From JAHEFX01 sp964614585 (lineage in GTDB: Bacteria > Actinomycetota > Acidimicrobiia > Spongiisociales > JAENVV01): a stretch of 7,216 bases of DNA. The stretch covers positions 1 to 7,216 of the forward strand of contig CAZTLW010000120.1 of the NCBI GenBank assembly GCA_964614585.1, given 5' to 3'. A model generated the notes under the pieces. It did no database searches. It saw nothing but the letters and a program-made list of their open reading frames with translations, and was not told the origin of the DNA. The translations under genes and the position numbers were made by a program. Of the stretch, positions 1-6,865 are shown piece by piece (position 1 is the stretch's first letter; each line of letters starts with the position of its first letter).

Positions 1-693
1 GTGGCCGAGCGGAACGAGGTCCTCGCCCGTCGCCTCGCCAGCGACCCCGTGCCCCTCGATGCGCTGATCCTCCCCGACGTCGAGCAGGCGGACGAGGACT
101 TGATCGGATGGCCGGTCGAGGTGACCGGACGGTTCATCGGGGACCAACAGGTCCTGATCCGGGGCCGGGCGAACGACGGCACCCCCGGTGCCTGGCTGGT
201 GGCGCCCCTGGAGCGATCGGACGGGTCGCTCGTCGCCGTCAATCGCGGGTGGGTACCGCTCGAGATCGACTCGCCGGACGACCCACGGGTGGTCCCACCG
301 GCCGGGCAGGTGACGGTGGCGGGCATCACCATGCCCGACGAGGAGCCGACCCGGATCGGTCCCCAGGACCCCCCCGAGGGCGAGCTCGACGTGCTCGCCA
401 ACCTCGATCTCGATCGCCTCGGCGCCCAGCTCGGCGCCGATCTGGGGCCGGTCGTCATCCAGGCGGTCGGCGAGGCGTCGAGCCCGCCACTCCCACTCGA
501 CCTGCCCGACCCGACCGACGCCGGACCCCATACCGCCTATGTGATCCAGTGGATCGGCTTCGCGATCGTCGCCGTCGTCGGCTTCGCGGCGCTGGTGGGC
601 CGCCAACTCGGTCGGGGCCCCCTCGGTCGCCTCGCGCGGCGACCGACCGTCCCCGAGCGCCGGGAGGAGACCGATGTGCCGGTCGATCGTTGA
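1..693 (+). CDS. SURF1 family protein, 5' part outside the window
   Basis: SURF1/Shy1 proteins are inner-membrane factors that help assemble the haem a / CuB centre of cytochrome c oxidase. The visible 230 residues carry the family signatures in order: an N-terminal ERNEVLARRL...PVPL stretch (about 3-19), GAWLVAPL (63-70), VNRGWVP (80-86), and the C-terminal HTAYVIQWIGFA (177-188), which opens a hydrophobic membrane segment (about 182-200) followed by an Arg-rich, presumably cytoplasmic tail. Family members normally begin with another transmembrane helix about 40-50 residues before the ERNxxL motif. That helix is absent and the frame is open to base 1, so the GTG at base 1 is probably an internal valine and the gene is partial. 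The 3' end overlaps the DUF2277 gene by 20 bases. Family assignment is firm. The direct role in oxidase assembly is inferred from the family. Confidence 0.88.
   Translation: MAERNEVLARRLASDPVPLDALILPDVEQADEDLIGWPVEVTGRFIGDQQVLIRGRANDGTPGAWLVAPLERSDGSLVAVNRGWVPLEIDSPDDPRVVPPAGQVTVAGITMPDEEPTRIGPQDPPEGELDVLANLDLDRLGAQLGADLGPVVIQAVGEASSPPLPLDLPDPTDAGPHTAYVIQWIGFAIVAVVGFAALVGRQLGRGPLGRLARRPTVPERREETDVPVDR
662..669 (+). promoter_or_regulatory. Ribosome binding site of the DUF2277 gene
   Basis: GGGAGGAG lies 4 bases upstream of the ATG at 674 and inside the coding region of the preceding SURF1-like gene. It decides the start of the small gene and supports expression of both genes from one transcript. 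Confidence 0.7.
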
Positions 694-916
694 TCTGCGG
701 CGGGCCGACCCGCCCGCCGACCGCCCCGACGTCGAGGCAGCAGCCCTCCAGTACGTCCGCAAGGTCTCCGGCTTCCGGACGCCGTCGGCCGCCAACCAGG
801 AAGTGTTCGACGCGGCAGTCCGCTCGATCGCCGACGCCACGGACGCCCTCCTCGACGGCCTCGTGGTGGGTGGCCGGCCGGTCAGAGCACCGGGAGGCCC
901 GGCCGGGCCGGCGTGA
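674..916 (+). CDS. DUF2277 family small protein
   Basis: This 80-residue protein begins MCRSIVDLR and contains ALQYVRKVSGFRTPSAANQ (about residues 24-42), the hallmark core of the DUF2277 family, followed by an alpha-helical stretch ending in ALLDGLV (about 58-64). The family is small, soluble and without an established biochemical function; Cys2 is typical. The ATG at 674 lies inside the end of the SURF1-like gene and has a strong Shine-Dalgarno tract (GGGAGGAG, 662-669, 4 bases before the start), so the two genes are probably co-transcribed and translationally coupled. The Gly/Pro/Ala-rich tail is low in information. The last 35 bases overlap the 3' end of astA on the opposite strand. I see no membrane segment or signal peptide. 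Confidence 0.85.
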   Translation: MCRSIVDLRRADPPADRPDVEAAALQYVRKVSGFRTPSAANQEVFDAAVRSIADATDALLDGLVVGGRPVRAPGGPAGPA

Positions 917-1934
917 TCCGGACGTCGGCCCGGTCGTCCACCTCGAGGGCGGCCAGGACGTGGGGACCGGCCACGAGCACGTCGGAGTGCTCGACCTCGT
1001 ATTGGTCGATGAAGACCGCCCGGAACTCGTGGGCCGAACGGGTGGCGACGATGATCGGGTCGTCGTCGGCCGCCCGGTCACCGGGTCGGATCGTGACCTC
1101 CATCGACTCGTAGACGGCGCGGATGTCGGAGAGACGGGCCTCGATGGTCGGCCCCCCGTCGAAGATGTCGACGTAGCCGCGGTTCCAGAAGCCCTCGGCC
1201 TCGAGCAGTTGACGCGCCGGTTCGGTGGAGGGGTGGACCCGACCGATCGCTCGCTGGGCCGACTCGGGGAGCATGTCGGCGTAGATCGGATGGCGGGGCA
1301 TCAGCTCGGCGATGAAGGCCTTCTTGCCCTCGCCCACCCGCCGCACCGCGGCCGGGAAGGGGATCGAGATGAAGCGTCGCCCGAGGCCCTCCCAGAACGG
1401 CGCCGAGCCGTCGTCGTCCTGGAAGCCCCGCATCTCGGCGAAGACGAGTTCGTCGAAGCGCTCGGGGTGCTCGGCGAGGTAGAGCATGCGCGACAGCGAG
1501 AGCAGTCGCCCCGCACCCGACCCGTGGTGGTCGTGGTGGAGGAAGAGCGAGGCCATCTCGGTGGCGCCGGTGAAGTCGTTGCACAGGTGCAGGGTCTGGA
1601 AGCGACCGAACACCCCGAGCCGTCGGGAGGCGTGGACGGTCGTCCCGATGCGATAGGAGTAGAACGGATCGGTGACCCCCACGTTGGCGATGATCGCCGC
1701 GAGACCGATCACCCGGTCGCCGTCCTCGAGCAGGAACAGATAGTCGAGTTCCTTGTCGGTGGGCGGCTCGTCGGTGGCGAAGGCCTCCTCCGAGGCGGCC
1801 AACCGGCCCGCGATGAAGTCGGGGTCGGGCCGCAGCGACGTCATCCCGGCGAGGTGGCCTGCCGCTCCCTCCTCCTCCAGCAACGCCAGCAGGGCGTCCA
1901 GGTCGGCGACGCCGCCATTGCGTACCCGGATCAC
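882..1934 (-). CDS. astA: Arginine N-succinyltransferase AstA
   Basis: AstA transfers succinyl from succinyl-CoA to the alpha-amino group of arginine, the first step of the ammonia-producing AST catabolic pathway in the cytoplasm. The 350-residue product matches the family along its whole length (E. coli AstA is about 344): MTSLR (31-35), DPFYSYRIGTTVHAS (89-103), HLCNDFTGATEM (116-127), FAEMRG (165-170), APFWEGLGRRF (178-188), KKAFIAELMPRHPIY (204-218), GRVHP (231-235) and NRGYVDIFDGGPTIEA (251-266), then the usual beta-rich C-terminal extension. The start is GTG (1932-1934), fixed by a GTGA 4-base overlap with the stop of the upstream M20 gene, which implies translational coupling. It is a single AstA subunit rather than the paired AruF/AruG subunits known from Pseudomonas. 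The 3' end overlaps the DUF2277 gene on the other strand. Confidence 0.95.
   Translation of the reverse strand: MIRVRNGGVADLDALLALLEEEGAAGHLAGMTSLRPDPDFIAGRLAASEEAFATDEPPTDKELDYLFLLEDGDRVIGLAAIIANVGVTDPFYSYRIGTTVHASRRLGVFGRFQTLHLCNDFTGATEMASLFLHHDHHGSGAGRLLSLSRMLYLAEHPERFDELVFAEMRGFQDDDGSAPFWEGLGRRFISIPFPAAVRRVGEGKKAFIAELMPRHPIYADMLPESAQRAIGRVHPSTEPARQLLEAEGFWNRGYVDIFDGGPTIEARLSDIRAVYESMEVTIRPGDRAADDDPIIVATRSAHEFRAVFIDQYEVEHSDVLVAGPHVLAALEVDDRADVRITPARPGLPVL
896..909. terminator. 14-base perfect palindrome in a convergent gene overlap, possible bidirectional hairpin
   Basis: GGCCCGGCCGGGCC is its own reverse complement and could fold as a 5-bp GC stem with a 4-base loop on either RNA strand. 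It sits in the 35-base overlap where the + strand DUF2277 gene and the - strand astA end against each other, where a transcription end is expected. There is no T-tract on either side, so it is not a classical intrinsic terminator. In DNA this GC-rich, short GC palindromes also occur by chance within codons. Confidence 0.25.
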
Positions 1935-3118
1935 GTCCCGACCCCGAGCTCACCCCGGTCGAAGCGCGCCAGCACCTCGGCGCTCAGTTGCGCCCGGGGA
2001 CCGATCGAGGTCGGGAGCAGGTACTCCGACGGCCGGTGGAGGTCGCCGCCAACGGGCCCGAGGTTGTCGACGTTGACGAGGCCGGCGCCGGCGAGGACGT
2101 TGCCGTCGCAGACACCACCGGTGTCGCGCTGGCGCAGTGGCACACCGAGGTCGTCGGCGGTCTCGATCACCGCCGCCAGCAATCGGGTGTAGTCGTCGGT
2201 CAACTCCTTCGGCGGTCGGGTCACCCCGCCATGCTGGTCGATGCTGATGCCGTCGACGGCGAGTTCCGCGACGGCGGTGGCGATCATGGCCGTGGCCCGA
2301 TCCATCGCCTCGGCAGTGGTCGCCCGGACGTTCGACCGCAGGATCGCCAGATCGGGCACGATGTTGAGCGCGGTGCCGCCGTGGAGCATGCCGGGATTGG
2401 CGAGCAGCTCGGGATCGTCGTTGAGGCCGTGGATGCCGGCGGCGAGGGCAGCGGCCGCCAGGACGGCGTTGCGCCCCTCGGCCAGCTCACGGCCCGCATG
2501 GGCGGCCTTGCCGCGGACGACGTGCACCCAGTTCGCCGAGCCCGGCCGGGCAGCGGCGATGGCGCCGTCGGGCATCGCCGGCTCGTACCCGAGACCGAGG
2601 TCGGCGTGGACGGCCGCCGCCGCCAACACGGCCGCCGAGCCGGGCGAGCCGATCTCCTCGTCGGGGACGACGAGGACCTCCCACCCGACCTCGAGGCCGA
2701 CCGCCTCGGCGAGCTCGAGCGCCAGCGCGGCCACCACGAGGCCCCCCTTTGCGTCCACCACGCCCGGACCCCGCCAGATGCCGTCCTCCTCGGCGATGCC
2801 GACGAACGTCGACCCGGGCGGGAACACGGTGTCGTAGTGGCCGACCAGCAGGACCTGGCGCGGCGCCCGCGGGCGCCGTACGGCCCGCACCACCCGCCCC
2901 AGCGGGACCGGGCGGACCTGCCCGCGTTCGTCGACCTCCTCGAGGGGCTGGAGGTCGACGAGGTCCACCTCGTCGGCGATCGGGGCGAACAGGTCGGCCA
3001 CGAGCCCGGCGCAGGCGGCGAGATCGCCGACCGCCAGGCTCCACGACGGTTGCCCGACGAGGTCCCGGAGGCGGTCCTCGGCGGCGGCGATCTGGTCGGG
3101 GGAGGGGGCCGGGACCAT
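1931..3118 (-). CDS. M20 family zinc amidohydrolase (carboxypeptidase G2-like), AST-cluster associated
   Basis: This 395-residue protein has the complete M20 di-zinc site: H94 and D96 in GHYDTVFP, the bridging D122 in GPGVVDAKGG, catalytic base E154 with ligand E155 in PDEEIGSPGS, E179 in GYEP, and H361 in GGDLHRPSEY. The lid/dimerisation domain carries GKAAHAGR (203-210, H207) and GTALNIVPD (248-256). The ligand spacings resemble carboxypeptidase G2, which splits N-acyl-glutamates. M20 enzymes (ArgE, DapE, CPG2) hydrolyse amide bonds of N-acyl amino acids. No signal peptide is visible, so it is probably cytoplasmic. It is the first gene of a two-gene unit with astA (GTGA overlap) and is divergent from astC. 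I infer that it acts on an AST intermediate such as N-succinylglutamate, in place of the M14-type AstE. The family is certain; the substrate is not. Confidence 0.9.
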   Translation of the reverse strand: MVPAPSPDQIAAAEDRLRDLVGQPSWSLAVGDLAACAGLVADLFAPIADEVDLVDLQPLEEVDERGQVRPVPLGRVVRAVRRPRAPRQVLLVGHYDTVFPPGSTFVGIAEEDGIWRGPGVVDAKGGLVVAALALELAEAVGLEVGWEVLVVPDEEIGSPGSAAVLAAAAVHADLGLGYEPAMPDGAIAAARPGSANWVHVVRGKAAHAGRELAEGRNAVLAAAALAAGIHGLNDDPELLANPGMLHGGTALNIVPDLAILRSNVRATTAEAMDRATAMIATAVAELAVDGISIDQHGGVTRPPKELTDDYTRLLAAVIETADDLGVPLRQRDTGGVCDGNVLAGAGLVNVDNLGPVGGDLHRPSEYLLPTSIGPRAQLSAEVLARFDRGELGVGT

Positions 3119-3153
3119 GGCTCCCCGAGGGTACCCGGTAGACTCCGCCCCTC
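3119..3153. promoter_or_regulatory. 35-base divergent promoter region between the M20-astA and astC arms
   Basis: Both arms must start here unless they are read from distant promoters. On the + strand TAGACT (3139-3144) ends 9 bases before the astC ATG. On the - strand TACCCT (3133-3128) ends 9 bases before the M20 ATG. Both fit the TANNNT -10 pattern of actinobacterial promoters. astC has no Shine-Dalgarno sequence in its short leader, which fits a leaderless or nearly leaderless mRNA. The M20 gene has GGGGAG only 2 bases from its ATG, probably too close to work normally. No convincing -35 box is seen on either strand. An 8-base palindrome, GGGTACCC (3129-3136), lies at the centre and overlaps the minus -10, so it could be a regulator half-site. 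That last point is speculative. Confidence 0.5.
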
Positions 3154-4358
<1,205 letters not shown>

Positions 4359-4359
<1 letters not shown>

Positions 4360-4757
4360 TGATCGGACCGTGCCGCTGGTGCGGTGTCGAGGCGTGTCAC
4401 GATCGCTTCGACGAGTGCCTCGCCCTCGACTTCTCGGACGCCCGGTACGGCGCCGTCCACCACCTGAGCGCCCACGCCTACGCCCTCCAGCACCGGACCT
4501 ACGCCGACGAGTTCGAGGGCGTCGTGGCTCGATTCGTCCTCGACCACCTCGACGAACCACCCGGACCGGCGTCGACGGCCGCCGTGCAGCAGGCGGCGAG
4601 CGGCGCCATCCGGGTGGCGAGGCGGGAGCCCGGGCCGACGCCGGAGGAGCCGTGGGCGGTGACGGTGGCCGACATCGACCCGAGTTCCCCGGAAGCGTAT
4701 CGGTCGACCGTCCGGGCGTGGGCGGAGGCCGTCGCCTCCAGGTTCGTCGAGACCTAG
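4359..4757 (+). CDS. DUF5946-like small Cys/His protein
   Basis: A 132-residue protein is translated from the ATG at 4359, which overlaps the astC stop (ATGA-type, sharing one base), so it is probably made by translational coupling with AstC. It begins MIGPCRWCGVEACHDRF, with C5, C8 and C13, then CLALDFSDARYGAVHHLSAHAY (about 20-41) and ALQH (42-45). This Cys pattern followed by a YGAVHHL...AYxLQH block resembles the DUF5946 family as I remember it. The Cys and His residues could bind a metal, perhaps zinc, but this is inference. The second half (about 65-132) is less conserved-looking and ends in a helix containing WAEAVASRF. No function is known to me. Its stop codon TAG shares the bases CTAG with the stop of the convergent dioxygenase gene. 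Confidence 0.8.
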
Positions 4758-5689
4758 AGCTCCCGGAACCGGCCGCCGCCCGACTTGGCCTGCTCGCCAC
4801 CGGCCCGACGGGACGCCACCACCTTGCGGAGGGCCGCCGTGGGCACGTAGGCGTCGGGGATCTGGTCGGTGTCCTCGATCCCCTCGGCGTACAGGTCGTG
4901 CTCCCGCAGGAAGGCGACCAGATCGTCGGAGAACGGCTCGTACCCGAGCTCGGGACGGACGTGGCGGTAGTAGTTCTGCAGGTCGGCGAAGTGCTGCGAC
5001 GGCACCCCGTAGCCGACGAACATCGAGAGCTTCAGTGCCTCGATGTAACTTCCGGAGTGGAGGATCCGGGGATCGAAGATGATGGCGTCGCCGGGATCGG
5101 TGGCCACCCACTCGGCACCGGGGGTGAGGTCCTGGAACGTCGGGCCGAGCCAGGCCAGCCCGCCCATCGCCTTGAACTTCCACTCGTTCAGCGTGCGGGC
5201 GGCCGCCGATCCCTCGGCGGTGAACCGGTGGCTGCCGGGGATGAAGCCGAGCCGGAAGTTGGACTCCTCGTAGGACTGCAGGTAGATGCCCACCCGGACG
5301 AGGTCGTAGGGATGCTCGTCGTCCTCCTCCCAATCCCGCCCGACGCCGTACGTCCGATGGACGTTGTCCCGGTGCCACGAGACGGCCGAGAAGCCGGCCT
5401 GGAGGTCGGAGTGCTGGAGGTACTTCACGTCGTCGCCGAGGAGGGCGTGGAGGTGCCCCAGGAGGCCCTCGTGGGCGATGAGCGGCCAGAACTCCTTGGT
5501 CTTGGAGACGCCGTCGGTGAGGTTCCACCCGGCGAAGCCGCGCCCCGAGCTCGTGAAGGTCTCCGGGTCGACGCCCGACATCTCGATGATCATGCCCTTG
5601 TAGTGCTCCACCTCCTCCGGCGAGAGGAGCCCCGGGACCACGACGAATCCCTGCTCGCGCAGTTGGCGGCGGCGTTCCTGGTCGATCAT
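4754..5689 (-). CDS. Phytanoyl-CoA dioxygenase (PhyH) family protein
   Basis: This is a 311-residue non-haem Fe(II) oxygenase of the PhyH family, whose members usually hydroxylate small molecules with 2-oxoglutarate. It opens with the family's QLREQGFVVVPGLLSPEEV segment (9-27). The iron triad is visible: WHRD (H106, D108) and H211 in DPRILHSGS, following DPGDAIIFD (198-206). VGIYLQSYEESNFRLGFIPGSH (133-154) is the typical core strand and turn. The usual 2-oxoglutarate-anchoring arginine, about 11 residues after the last histidine, is not there: by eye the position is S222, with K220 nearby. The ATG at 5687-5689 is chosen over one 27 bases upstream because AAAGGA (5696-5701) lies 6 bases before it. 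The gene is last in a minus-strand series after the NeuB-like and GNAT-like genes. The substrate is unknown. Confidence 0.88.
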   Translation of the reverse strand: MIDQERRRQLREQGFVVVPGLLSPEEVEHYKGMIIEMSGVDPETFTSSGRGFAGWNLTDGVSKTKEFWPLIAHEGLLGHLHALLGDDVKYLQHSDLQAGFSAVSWHRDNVHRTYGVGRDWEEDDEHPYDLVRVGIYLQSYEESNFRLGFIPGSHRFTAEGSAAARTLNEWKFKAMGGLAWLGPTFQDLTPGAEWVATDPGDAIIFDPRILHSGSYIEALKLSMFVGYGVPSQHFADLQNYYRHVRPELGYEPFSDDLVAFLREHDLYAEGIEDTDQIPDAYVPTAALRKVVASRRAGGEQAKSGGGRFREL

Positions 5690-5742
5690 CTCCGGTCCTT
5701 TCCCGAGTGGGCGCATGCTATCCGTCGCACCGTCGCCCTCCG
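5690..5742 (-). promoter_or_regulatory. Leader of the PhyH-like gene: ribosome binding site and possible -10 box
   Basis: The 53 bases between the GNAT-like stop and the PhyH-like start hold a clear Shine-Dalgarno sequence, AAAGGA (minus strand, 5701-5696), 6 bases before the ATG. Further up is TAGCAT (5720-5715), a TANNNT-type -10 candidate that would give a leader of roughly 18-20 bases. No good -35 box is present, so this may be only an intra-operon spacer. The ribosome binding site is much surer than the promoter. Confidence 0.4.
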
Positions 5743-6864
5743 TCACGTCAGCGCCCGGCGGTAGCGACGATGGCGCTTCTGCCACCGGGTGCCGATCTTC
5801 TCCATGTCCTTGAACGAGGCGGCATTGTGCGCCGCCACCTGCACCACCTCGGCGCCCTCCATGCCGATCTCCATCGCGGTCCGGGTGATCGCCGTGTAGA
5901 GGATGGCGTTGCCGCCCCGCCCGCGGTGGTCCGGGAGCATCCCGAGCCCGTTGATGCAGTAGCGGTCGGTGTGCGACCGCGCCCAGAGGAGGCGGGCCCA
6001 GCCGAGGGGCCACAGGCGCCCCCCGGTGGACCTGAGGGCAGGGGCCAGGTCCGGGTAGCAGAAGAGGAACCCGGCGATGTCGTCGTCTGCGAGGACCAGC
6101 TTGATGCCTCGGGGATCGGCGATCGTGAGCACGGTGCCGAGCAGGTCGTCGATCTCCTCGTCGGTCGGCGGGTAGAAGCTGTCGAGCTCGGCCACCGACG
6201 TGAGGTAGGCGTCCTTGATCCGTGGCGCCCACGCCGCGAGCTCGCGCCGGGAGTCGAACGTCTTGACGGCGTAGGTGCCCTTGGCGACGACCCGATCGGC
6301 GAGGCGCATGACCGCCTCGGGGATGGCGGTGGCCGTGTCCATGAAGCCCGAGAGGTAGTCCTCGTCGCCGGCGAAGCCCGCACCCTCGATCGAGGGCCCG
6401 TAGTGCGGCCGGTTCCAGGGGACGCCGACGACCGCCGGGAACTCGAAGCCATCCACGAGGACCGAGCCGTCGAACCCGAGCAACCCGCGGGGCCCCGAGA
6501 GCTCCTCGAGACCGCGGCGCGACGCCCACTCGGCGACGGTGTCGAGCAGCCGGGCGGTGACGGCGCCGTCGTCGACCATCTCGAGGTAGCCGAAGAACGC
6601 CTCGGCGGTCCCCTTGTGCTCGTTGAATCGGCGGTTGTCGATCGCCGCCACCCGTCCGACCACCTCGCCGCCCTCCTCGGCGAGGAAGAAGTCGGCCTCG
6701 GAGTGGGCGTAGAACGGATGCCGTGCGGGGTCCATCCGCCGGAACTGCTCCCGGTACAGGCCGTCGGGCGCCCATTGGGGGGCGGCGGCATTCAGCCGGT
6801 ACGGGAGGTCGACGAAGGCGGTGGCGGCCCGCCGGTCGCCGCGTGGCAGGCGCCGGATCCGCAC
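5743..6864 (-). CDS. GNAT-like acyltransferase family protein (YghO-like), function unknown
   Basis: This 373-residue protein resembles a family of roughly 370-390-residue GNAT-superfamily proteins (E. coli YghO type, from memory). Signatures: FVDLPYRLNAAAPQWAPDG (17-35), SEADFFLAEEGGEVVGRVAAI (55-75, a GNAT core strand pair), NEHKGTAEAFFGYLE (81-95), SGPRG (123-127) and LVDGFEFPAVVGVPWNRPHY (136-155). A second GNAT-like half follows: IKLVLADDDIAGFLFCYPD (254-272), INGLGMLPDHRGRGGNAILY (304-323, acetyl-CoA loop-like) and AHNAASFKDMEKIG (345-358). It may therefore be a double-GNAT protein in which only the second half has a recognisable CoA loop. The start is GTG (6862-6864), one base after the TGA of the NeuB-like gene, so the two are coupled; there is no strong Shine-Dalgarno sequence. 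The acyl donor and acceptor are unknown. Confidence 0.75.
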   Translation of the reverse strand: MRIRRLPRGDRRAATAFVDLPYRLNAAAPQWAPDGLYREQFRRMDPARHPFYAHSEADFFLAEEGGEVVGRVAAIDNRRFNEHKGTAEAFFGYLEMVDDGAVTARLLDTVAEWASRRGLEELSGPRGLLGFDGSVLVDGFEFPAVVGVPWNRPHYGPSIEGAGFAGDEDYLSGFMDTATAIPEAVMRLADRVVAKGTYAVKTFDSRRELAAWAPRIKDAYLTSVAELDSFYPPTDEEIDDLLGTVLTIADPRGIKLVLADDDIAGFLFCYPDLAPALRSTGGRLWPLGWARLLWARSHTDRYCINGLGMLPDHRGRGGNAILYTAITRTAMEIGMEGAEVVQVAAHNAASFKDMEKIGTRWQKRHRRYRRALT

Positions 6865-6865
6865 C

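Noticed and set aside
1..3. GTG at base 1 as the true SURF1-like start
   Set aside because: SURF1 proteins carry an N-terminal membrane helix before this point. The frame is open at the window edge, so the gene most likely continues upstream.
108..2192. Long + strand open frame of 694 codons
   Set aside because: It crosses the SURF1-like, DUF2277, astA and M20 genes out of frame and encodes Arg/Pro/Gly/Asp-rich sequence with no family motif. It is a shadow frame of very GC-rich DNA.
5714..5716. Upstream ATG (minus strand) as start of the PhyH-like gene
   Set aside because: It would put the AAAGGA ribosome binding site inside the coding region and add nine residues not typical of the family. 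The ATG at 5687-5689 has ideal spacing.
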